Source of the DNA: Cellvibrionaceae bacterium
GTDB taxonomy: Bacteria > Pseudomonadota > Gammaproteobacteria > Pseudomonadales > Cellvibrionaceae
Direction of reading: 5' to 3'
Length of the DNA: 64,000 bases
Assembly: GCA_021151825.1 (NCBI GenBank)
Contig: JAGKWQ010000003.1
Span: 186,001-250,000, forward strand
This document shows positions 1-5,624 of this stretch, in pieces (the stretch's first letter is position 1; the number at the start of each line of letters is the position of its first letter). Position numbers and translations under genes: made by a program. The notes under the pieces are model-generated. The model worked only from the letters and a program-made list of their open reading frames with translations. It was not told where the DNA came from and searched no databases.

Positions 1-132
1 AAAGGCGCAAGTTTATTAATTAATGTATTGTTGGTTATCAGTACCTGCTTATTAACATGCGGCCTGGTAGCGCAGCGCAAAACGATAATAATCCCCGATG
101 ATATCGCGCCGAAATCATCACTTGCCGATTAA
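1..132 (+). CDS. C-terminal end of an unidentified membrane protein (partial)
   Basis: The frame is open from base 1 and stops at TAA 130-132, giving the last 43 residues of a protein that begins outside the window. A hydrophobic run of about 20 residues (roughly residues 5-24) suggests one transmembrane helix, followed by a short polar tail ending in SLAD. The family cannot be named from this fragment. It lies 177 bp upstream of an iron-uptake-type operon on the same strand, so it may belong to the same iron-related locus, but this is inference from position only. A G5/C5 inverted repeat at 201-220 lies between it and the next gene but lacks a T-run, so I do not call it a terminator. Confidence 0.5.
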   Translation, partial: KGASLLINVLLVISTCLLTCGLVAQRKTIIIPDDIAPKSSLAD

Positions 133-309
133 GAATTTATTAATGACTTGCCGGGCGCTGCCTTGTAACTTACGCGATAAACGCTGGCCTTGAAGTTGCA
201 GGGGGCGATTTCCCACCCCCTATCGACACCAACAAATAAGATTAATTTCCATTTGCAAGAATATTGCATGTAAAATGTCGCGAACAACCTCATTACTACC
301 AAGCCAATC

Positions 310-624
310 ATGCTGCGAACCATAAAAAACCTCTCTATTGATGCCCGCTACCGTTGGGAAATCACATTCCGGGTAATCACCGCCATTTTTGGTGGTTATC
401 TATTCACGATTACCAGCGGAATACTGCTGGCGTATGTGTTGCCAATGAGTAAAAGCGATGCAGTCACTACCGCCATGCTGCTCAGCTTTGCGATTTACGC
501 AGGTGTATCTATGTGGGTTTTCTCCCAACGCTCATTCCGTAAAGCCGTTGTCGGTATCTGGGTGCCTGCCATTATTTTTACGGCACTGATTACCTTATTA
601 AAACTGATGGGAGTGACACCATGA
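310..624 (+). CDS. DUF3649-like small inner-membrane protein
   Basis: This 104-residue protein has an Arg-rich N-terminus (YRWEITFR near residue 14) and three or so hydrophobic segments, at about 22-45, 52-70 and 78-98. Small membrane proteins of the DUF3649 type are typically encoded beside a PepSY/TM protein and a DUF3325 protein in siderophore or iron-uptake operons, which is exactly the arrangement here. Its stop overlaps the start of the next gene (ATGA at 621-624), indicating translational coupling. The biochemical role of DUF3649 is unknown; the family call rests on size, topology and neighbours. Confidence 0.7.
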   Translation: MLRTIKNLSIDARYRWEITFRVITAIFGGYLFTITSGILLAYVLPMSKSDAVTTAMLLSFAIYAGVSMWVFSQRSFRKAVVGIWVPAIIFTALITLLKLMGVTP

Positions 625-2213
625 AAAATGGTTTTCGCCAATCCATGTCATGGCTGCACACCTGGGGCGGCTTAACCGTTGGCTGGATTCTATTTTTTGT
701 TTTTCTCACCGGCACCCTCGGTTATTTTGATACCGAAATTGATCGCTGGATGAAACCGGAATTGCCCAAAGAAACGGCCAGTATTGAACAATCCATTGCA
801 GTCGCTAAACAGCGTCTTGACGAAAAAGCCCAAGGGGCTGAACGCTGGTTTATCAGCCCTCCCGGTAATCGCGACACACCGAATTTACGTATTTTTTGGC
901 AAATGCCGGAGCAGGCAGATGGCAAACCCGGTGGGCGCGGCAATGAATTGCTGGATGCAAAAACCGGTGAGCTATTAAGCGGCCGGGCTACCGGCGGCGG
1001 CCAAACGTTATATCGCATGCATTATTCACTGCATTACATTCCCGCCAATATTTCTTATTGGATTGTGGGTATTTGCAGTATGTTTATGTTGATCGCGATT
1101 ATTACCGGTGTGGTGATCCATAAAAAAATCTTCAAAGATATTTTCACGTTCCGCAGCCAAAAAGGGCAGCGCTCCTGGCTGGATATGCATAACCTGCTCA
1201 GCGTAAGTGCACTGCCGTTTCATTTCATGATTACGTATAGCGGCCTGATATTTTTCCTGACAACTTACATGTCATTAATCATTGCTGGAACTTATGGTTT
1301 TGGCAGAGATGCGCAGGAGGCTTTTTTCGATGATTTTTTTGCGGAAACCGACAAGCTTGATGCGAGCGGAACGCCTGCCAATCTGGCAGAACTTAGCGCG
1401 ATGTTTGCAATTGCCGAAACACAATGGGGAAAAGGCCAGGCGCGTTACCTGGAAGTTAGTCACCCCGGCGATAGCAACGCGCGCGTAATCATCGCACGCC
1501 AAATGGATTCACCTCTGCGCTCCAGCCCTGAATTAGTATTCAATGGTGTGACCGGGGAATTGCTCAATAGCAAATCAGCAACTACCACCGCACCGCACAC
1601 TGCGTACGACACCTTTTTAGGATTACACGAAGGCTTGTTTGCCAATACCGGCTTGCGTTGGTTGTATTTCTTTTCCGGTTTATTGGGCACGGCAATGATC
1701 GCAACCGGGATGATTCTCTGGTCAGTTAAACGTCGCCCGGTGCAATTGAAAAAAGCAGGCGGACCTGATTTTGGTTATCGACTGGTAGAAAGTTTAAATC
1801 TCGGCACTGTTGTCGGTCTGCCAATTGCAGTTGCTGCTTATTTTTGGGCGAATCGCTTATTGCCTGTCGATATGGAAAATCGCGCGCAATGGGAAGTGCA
1901 CTCTATGTTTATTGTGTGGTTAATTTGCTTGCTTGGCCCACTACTGCGCCCCGTTCAAAAAGGCTGGCATGAATTACTCTGGCTGGCGGCGGCAGTTTAT
2001 TGTTTATTACCGGTCGTGAATGGTTTAACAACAGATCGCCATTTAATAAATAGCATCAAAGAAAACGACTGGATTTTTGCAGGCATAGATTTAACATTTA
2101 TTGCAGCAGGCCTGCTGTTTGCATTTGCCGCAAGTAGATTGCAACAAAACGCAAAACAGGAAACAACCGCTCCGGTGCGCCGCAAGAAAAACCAAGCCAC
2201 TGAGGCCTACTAA
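621..2213 (+). CDS. PepSY-associated transmembrane protein, putative inner-membrane iron (ferric-siderophore) reductase
   Basis: The protein has 530 residues. An N-terminal helix (about 14-38) follows the motif LHTWGG, then a periplasmic PepSY-type segment, a helix near 150-167, another near 190-225, a second periplasmic region, and a cluster of helices from about 345 to 505. Conserved histidines sit at or beside helix ends (LHTWGG, MHYSLHY, LDMHNL, PFHFM, LHEGLF), as expected for a haem- or iron-handling PepSY_TM protein of the FoxB/PiuB kind. Family members are linked to removal of iron from siderophores in the periplasm or inner membrane. The C-terminal tail (RRKKN) is basic and cytoplasmic. 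The gene overlaps DUF3649 by 4 bp and is followed within 1 bp by the DUF3325 gene. The substrate cannot be inferred because the cognate TonB receptor is not in the window. Confidence 0.85.
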   Translation: MKNGFRQSMSWLHTWGGLTVGWILFFVFLTGTLGYFDTEIDRWMKPELPKETASIEQSIAVAKQRLDEKAQGAERWFISPPGNRDTPNLRIFWQMPEQADGKPGGRGNELLDAKTGELLSGRATGGGQTLYRMHYSLHYIPANISYWIVGICSMFMLIAIITGVVIHKKIFKDIFTFRSQKGQRSWLDMHNLLSVSALPFHFMITYSGLIFFLTTYMSLIIAGTYGFGRDAQEAFFDDFFAETDKLDASGTPANLAELSAMFAIAETQWGKGQARYLEVSHPGDSNARVIIARQMDSPLRSSPELVFNGVTGELLNSKSATTTAPHTAYDTFLGLHEGLFANTGLRWLYFFSGLLGTAMIATGMILWSVKRRPVQLKKAGGPDFGYRLVESLNLGTVVGLPIAVAAYFWANRLLPVDMENRAQWEVHSMFIVWLICLLGPLLRPVQKGWHELLWLAAAVYCLLPVVNGLTTDRHLINSIKENDWIFAGIDLTFIAAGLLFAFAASRLQQNAKQETTAPVRRKKNQATEAY

Positions 2214-2214
2214 C

Positions 2215-2529
2215 ATGTTAATTAATTTTGCATTGGCGTACTGCACCTGTGTATTGCTTAGCACTGCAATAAACCGTCACGGCGCGCAGATTTTTCCAGA
2301 GCGAAAACTGCCCCCCAAACTCACTAAAGCGCTCGCAAACAGCGGTTGGCTATTGCTATTAATAACCGCTGTTCTGTGTATGAAGCAACAAGGGATTGGT
2401 ACTGGTTTGGCCGTTTTAGCCGGTATATTCAGCGCCGCTATTTTTGTGTTGGCGCTATTATTCAACTACGCAGCGCGGTGGATACCGGCAGTGGGGGTAC
2501 TGTTTATCGCTGCGGGTTTAGCGTTTTAA
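2215..2529 (+). CDS. DUF3325-like small inner-membrane protein
   Basis: The ATG at 2215 lies one base after the stop of the PepSY gene and gives a 104-residue protein. The frame is open further upstream inside the PepSY gene, but the start is set by the coupling. Hydrophobic segments at about 4-20, 42-58, 62-81 and 86-103 suggest three to four helices; the loop after the first contains RHGAQIFPERKLPP. DUF3325 proteins are habitual third members of PepSY/DUF3649 iron operons and have no assigned biochemical function. No clear intrinsic terminator follows the stop. Confidence 0.7.
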   Translation: MLINFALAYCTCVLLSTAINRHGAQIFPERKLPPKLTKALANSGWLLLLITAVLCMKQQGIGTGLAVLAGIFSAAIFVLALLFNYAARWIPAVGVLFIAAGLAF

Positions 2530-2948
2530 TATCAAACGCATCGATCAGGATTTTTTCTGCTCATCATTACCCACCGAATTAGCAATACTATCCCCCTGAT
2601 TTTGCTTGTTTAACGCAGGTAGCCCGGTACACATATTTTGCGCTTTTCCTGCGATAAATTATGCATCGGCGCGCATTTGCTTGCGGAGATTGTAGCTACA
2701 TTTTTGACGGCGCACTTTGGCAACCAGAGAACAATACTACTGCAATAGTGATGGAAGAAAATTTGTTTTTCATAAAAATAACCTGGTCAATAATTACAAA
2801 ATCAATTCAGCTAATTGATATGGAATCTTATAAGCCTTTATCACTGACCTTGTAACTCAACTGCTTATCTCTCAACGCTGCTTGTGTTAAAACGCGCCCA
2901 TTTTAAACAATAATAATTATCAACAATAAATAATATTAAGTTTAAATA
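2530..2948. other. Gene-free AT-rich spacer
   Basis: About 420 bp between the iron-type operon and the repeat-containing small ORF. A 64-codon frame at 2661-2855 has no Shine-Dalgarno sequence and an unnatural composition, so I do not call it. The only pattern I can support is the Fur-box-like sequence at 2908-2922, listed separately. No terminator or tRNA is apparent. Confidence 0.5.
2908..2922. promoter_or_regulatory. Possible Fur-box-like sequence (7-1-7 type)
   Basis: CAATAAT-A-ATTATCA matches the 7-1-7 form of the Fur site (TGATAAT-N-ATTATCA) at 12 of 14 positions, with a perfect right half. It lies 26 bp before the ATG of the small ORF at 2949. The surroundings are very AT-rich, so a chance match is quite possible. 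The nearby PepSY/DUF3325 operon makes iron control plausible but does not show it. Confidence 0.3.
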
Positions 2949-3200
2949 ATGGCCAAAAAAAGCATAAATCTGCGCGCTCTAAACTATGACATTGGTAACT
3001 TTATAGAGCTTGTTCTGCGAGCAGGTTATAAGCGATACAGAAAAAATCTGCTTGATTTGTTCGATAAACTCAGAATCACAGAAATGAGCAAAGTGGAAAT
3101 AAGGAAAAAGAGAGAAAGAGAGAAAGAGAGAAAGAGAGAAAGAGAGAAAGAGAGAAAGAGAGAAAGAGAGAAAGGAAAATCATCAAAATTTATGAAATAA
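2949..3200 (+). CDS. Small hypothetical protein with Arg/Lys/Glu repeat tail
   Basis: This 83-codon ORF has an ordinary-looking N-terminal half (about residues 1-53, with the segments NFIELVLRAGYKRY and NLLDLFDKLRI) and a C-terminal tail of alternating E, K and R encoded by an 8-bp tandem repeat. The tail would be a highly charged helix. The stop codon lies inside the left arm of a strong terminator at 3192-3234, which supports transcription ending just after this frame. Against it, no good Shine-Dalgarno sequence precedes ATG 2949, and I recognise no family. Because the repeat unit is 8 bp, each gain or loss of a unit would shift the reading frame. Confidence 0.4.
   Translation: MAKKSINLRALNYDIGNFIELVLRAGYKRYRKNLLDLFDKLRITEMSKVEIRKKREREKERKREREKERKREREKGKSSKFMK
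3110..3173 (+). repeat. Octanucleotide tandem repeat, purine-only (unit GAGAGAAA, about 8 copies)
   Basis: About 64 bp of uninterrupted A/G sequence with period 8, sitting inside the small ORF at 2949-3200. Three units (24 bp) encode an eight-residue peptide period made only of E, K and R. The all-purine, mirror-symmetric character could also adopt triplex (H-DNA) structure. Such repeats are prone to slipped-strand mispairing. Confidence 0.9.
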
Positions 3201-3234
3201 AAAGGGCGCAATTATTGCGCCCTTTTTATTTCAT
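3192..3234. terminator. Bidirectional terminator, 21-bp perfect arms
   Basis: Left arm 3192-3212 and right arm 3214-3234 are exact reverse complements around one central base; the core is AAAAAGGGCGCAA/TTGCGCCCTTTTT. A-runs and T-runs flank the GC core, so it can stop transcription from both sides. It separates the small ORF at 2949-3200, whose stop codon is inside the left arm, from the convergent DUF4142 gene, which ends at 3250. Confidence 0.92.
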
Positions 3235-3249
3235 AAATGAGTGACAAAC

Positions 3250-3765
3250 TTACGAATTATCTACCGGTAACTGCTGGGCAAGATAAAGTTGTTGTAATGA
3301 AGCTGGCAAAGCGCTTTTGGCATAACTACGGACATTGACGTCACTCGACTTCAAGCCCTGTTGTAACAAAGCAACCAGTTTCTTACGCTCTTCCAATCGA
3401 CGCTTGCTATATACCTGGTTAAATTTTTCGCCTTCCAACCAGGGCGCAACACCGCCCGCGCGCAATTGTTTATCATTGAATGCTGCACCATTAGCTGGGG
3501 TAATTTGAGCTACCTGTGCAAAATTTTGCAAACTATTCAATACCGCTTGCTGTTCATCCAACATCCGCTCTGCGTAGGCTTTAACATCGGCTGAATTCGA
3601 CTTCAACAATGCCAGCTTTGCGGTCTTAATTTCCAGAATCGTAGTACGTGTTGCAATATCAATAAAGGATTGGGCATCCAGATCTTTTTCAGTATGAGCG
3701 TTAACACATGGAACAAATACGATCAAAACCAATAAATTCCCCAACAACGCCTTTAAATAACGCAT
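3250..3765 (-). CDS. DUF4142 family exported protein
   Basis: The protein has 171 residues from ATG 3765. The frame extends 15 codons upstream to a TTG, but the ATG puts a normal signal peptide at the N-terminus (MRYLKALLGNLLVLIVFVPCVNA). The mature part is mostly helical and matches the DUF4142 pattern: an early helix with FIDIATRTTILEIKTAKLAL, the segment SADVKAYAERMLDEQQAVL, and a second helical hairpin ending with VRSYAKSALPAS. DUF4142 proteins are ferritin-like, four-helix periplasmic or secreted proteins of unknown function, often linked to stress. The lone gene converges on the terminator at 3192-3234. Confidence 0.82.
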   Translation of the reverse strand: MRYLKALLGNLLVLIVFVPCVNAHTEKDLDAQSFIDIATRTTILEIKTAKLALLKSNSADVKAYAERMLDEQQAVLNSLQNFAQVAQITPANGAAFNDKQLRAGGVAPWLEGEKFNQVYSKRRLEERKKLVALLQQGLKSSDVNVRSYAKSALPASLQQLYLAQQLPVDNS

Positions 3766-4400
3766 CGAAATAAGCTCAAAAAGCAAGTGCCTCCGGCTAC
3801 TTAGCAACAAACAACGATCCTTTAGTCCCTCGCGATTAATAGATAAAAAGTATCATTCAAGACAACACTTGGATGGGTTTACAAATTCATTATAGAGGAA
3901 TTTAACGCCAAATTGGCGCTATTTTAATCATATTTTGGGCGCGCTTTTCATTGAAACCGCATTTAAGGAAATAAAAATCCATTTATCATGAAGATTTGCG
4001 CTATTTGTCAGGCAAATCGACAGATACGCCAAACCGCAGATTATCTAATCGTATTTTCCCCTCGGAAATGGTTATAACTGGCGCGATATACTTTTTACAA
4101 ACAATTGCCAATTTTGGGATTCGACTTGAAGCTTCGACTAGTTACCTTCCCCGTTAAAATATCTTGAAACAATACCTCTTGGATTTGGTTCAGCTCATCT
4201 CGCTGGCACCTCTCTATAAGGTGCAATCCAGAAAATTCGATGCTTTCACTATGAACAGGTCTGCACGTTCTCTCATCGAAAATTACTTTTGTATTGGTGT
4301 TAAAAACGCAAGAAATACTATTTTTAAAACATGGCATATCGATTGCTTAAGGAGAAACAACAAATTTATTTTCATCAACACGGAATAGAGAAGGTATCCA
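3766..4400. other. Gene-free AT-rich intergenic region
   Basis: About 635 bp with low G+C. It must hold the promoters for DUF4142 (leftward) and the small gene at 4401 (rightward). A 13-base interrupted palindrome (CGCCAA-A-TTGGCG, 3906-3918) is followed by CTATTTTAAT; it could be a weak hairpin, but nothing ties it to a gene. Opposing small frames (4095-4337 on minus, 4164-4388 on plus) overlap each other and lack ribosome-binding sites, so I do not call either. Confidence 0.5.
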
Positions 4401-4610
4401 ATGATGACACCAAAAGAATTAGGAAAGTGGGCCAAAACCGTTGGCATTAATGCGCCGAGCCTGGATGCAGGATTTTCCTGCTGGATAAAAAATGCTACAG
4501 CAGAAGAACGAAAAAAACATCTCATTGAATGGTGGGATGGCTGGTATGAAGCACTGGACGAAAGTATTTCATTCCAACAAAACGTCTATGGAAATCGCTC
4601 TGCCGCGTAA
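4401..4610 (+). CDS. Small hypothetical protein, weakly RMF-like
   Basis: This 69-residue protein is preceded by AGAAGG about nine bases before ATGATG. It is acidic/basic mixed and tryptophan-rich; the segment AEERKKHLIEWWDGWYEALDE recalls the C-terminal R..WL.GW.EA signature of ribosome modulation factor (RMF) and its small relatives. The usual CPY element of RMF is not obvious; GFSCWI takes a similar position. This is only a motif resemblance: RMF proteins bind ribosomes in stationary phase, and nothing else here proves that role. The good ribosome-binding site and sensible composition make a real gene likely. Confidence 0.6.
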   Translation: MMTPKELGKWAKTVGINAPSLDAGFSCWIKNATAEERKKHLIEWWDGWYEALDESISFQQNVYGNRSAA

Positions 4611-4821
4611 TAGATAATATTAAATGCACCAACATATTAAGTGTGATTGGCAGCAATACCTATAAGGCGCTTTTCGCCTATAGTGAATTTGCCTCGAAGC
4701 AAAATTTTTAAAAATTCTGCGAACCTGGACTGTCAATTAATCACCAGTAGCTTGGCGATTTACCTTTTAGGAATATTGAAGGAGTTTCAACAGGTGACGG
4801 GAATTTCGCCAGGTGAGCACG

Positions 4822-4864
4822 TAAATAAAAGAGAACAATAAAATTTATTGTTCTCTTTTATTTA
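4822..4864. terminator. Bidirectional terminator overlapping the rlmE stop codon
   Basis: Left arm 4822-4842 and right arm 4844-4864 are perfectly complementary over 21 bp, with core AAAAGAGAACAATAAA facing TTTATTGTTCTCTTTT. The core is only moderately GC-rich, but the arms are long and flanked by A- and T-runs. The rlmE stop codon occupies 4862-4864 in the right arm. It divides rlmE from the rightward small gene at 4401-4610. Confidence 0.8.
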
Positions 4865-5482
4865 TTGCTTAAACCCTTTCCCAACGACATAAACCTCCCG
4901 CGAGCGCGGGCGCGATGCATTGGGTTTGCGGATCATGACTTTTTCAAACGAGGATTTCACATCTTTGATGTAATCGTCGCTACCTTCGCCCTGAAACACT
5001 TTTGCAACAAAATCGCCTTTGGGCTTTAACACGCGACGCGCCATATCTAATGCGAGTTCGACAAGATAAATTGATGAGGACTGATCGACCGCATCTACGC
5101 CGCTAATATTCGGAGCCATATCGGAAATAACTACGTCGGCTTTGCGGTCACCGAGTTTTTCCATAATTTGATTGAATACCGATTCTTCGGTGAAATCTCC
5201 CTGAATAAAATCCACATGCTCTAGCGAATCCATCGGCAAAATATCCGAAGCAACTACCCTGCCCTTCACGCCTACCAAACGTCCGGCAATTTGCGACCAA
5301 CTCCCTGGAGCAGACCCTAGATCTACTACCAAGGCACCGGGGCGAATAAGTTTGTCCTTGTCATTCAGCTCGATCAACTTATAAGCCGCGCGCGCGCGAT
5401 AGCCATCAATCTGGGCTTTTTTAACATAAGGATCGTTGACGTGTTCGTCTAACCAACGGTTGCTGCTTTTGGATCTGGCCAT
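4862..5482 (-). CDS. rlmE: 23S rRNA (uridine-2552-2'-O)-methyltransferase RlmE (FtsJ)
   Basis: The protein has 206 residues, the usual length. It uses S-adenosylmethionine to methylate the 2'-OH of U2552 in the A-loop of 23S rRNA during late 50S assembly. The SAM motif VVDLGSAPGSWSQ is clear, and the K-D-K-E catalytic tetrad can be placed: K35 in AAYKL, D in VISDMAPNISG, K in DFVAKVFQGEG and E in SREVYVVGKGF. In many gammaproteobacteria rlmE is beside ftsH, folP and yhbY; here it stands alone between a small ORF and a phytase-like gene. Its stop is inside a terminator palindrome. Confidence 0.97.
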   Translation of the reverse strand: MARSKSSNRWLDEHVNDPYVKKAQIDGYRARAAYKLIELNDKDKLIRPGALVVDLGSAPGSWSQIAGRLVGVKGRVVASDILPMDSLEHVDFIQGDFTEESVFNQIMEKLGDRKADVVISDMAPNISGVDAVDQSSSIYLVELALDMARRVLKPKGDFVAKVFQGEGSDDYIKDVKSSFEKVMIRKPNASRPRSREVYVVGKGFKQ

Positions 5483-5562
5483 GGGTAACTCAATGTGAAT
5501 GCGGAAAACCTCAATATTGTAAGGGTTTAATCGATATAAGACAAAAATGCCCCAATAAAAAA

Positions 5563-5578
5563 GGGAGCCGAAGCTCCC
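5563..5578 (-). terminator. Intrinsic terminator of the phytase-like gene
   Basis: Read on the minus strand: GGGAGC-TTCG-GCTCCC followed by TTTTTTATT, a textbook UUCG-capped hairpin with a U-tract. It lies about 45 bp past the stop codon at 5625. Confidence 0.93.
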
Positions 5579-5624
5579 CCTCTTAAATTACGCACACACA
5601 AAAGCACGCAAACTTGTTTCTTGA

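Noticed and set aside
201..220. GGGGG/CCCCC inverted repeat before the DUF3649 gene as terminator
   Set aside because: No T-run follows and the stem is only five pairs.
3110..3173. Tandem repeats considered as a CRISPR-like or minisatellite array
   Set aside because: Units are 8 bp without spacers and all purine; no cas genes nearby.
3906..3918. Small interrupted palindrome as terminator
   Set aside because: Short stem and no gene ends there.
4095..4388. Two opposing small ORFs (4095-4337 minus, 4164-4388 plus)
   Set aside because: They overlap each other, neither has a usable ribosome-binding site, and no family resemblance is seen.
4647..4841. 64-codon ORF ending in the terminator before rlmE
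   Set aside because: Starts at TTG without Shine-Dalgarno sequence and the composition is not protein-like; its stop in the palindrome follows from the repeat.
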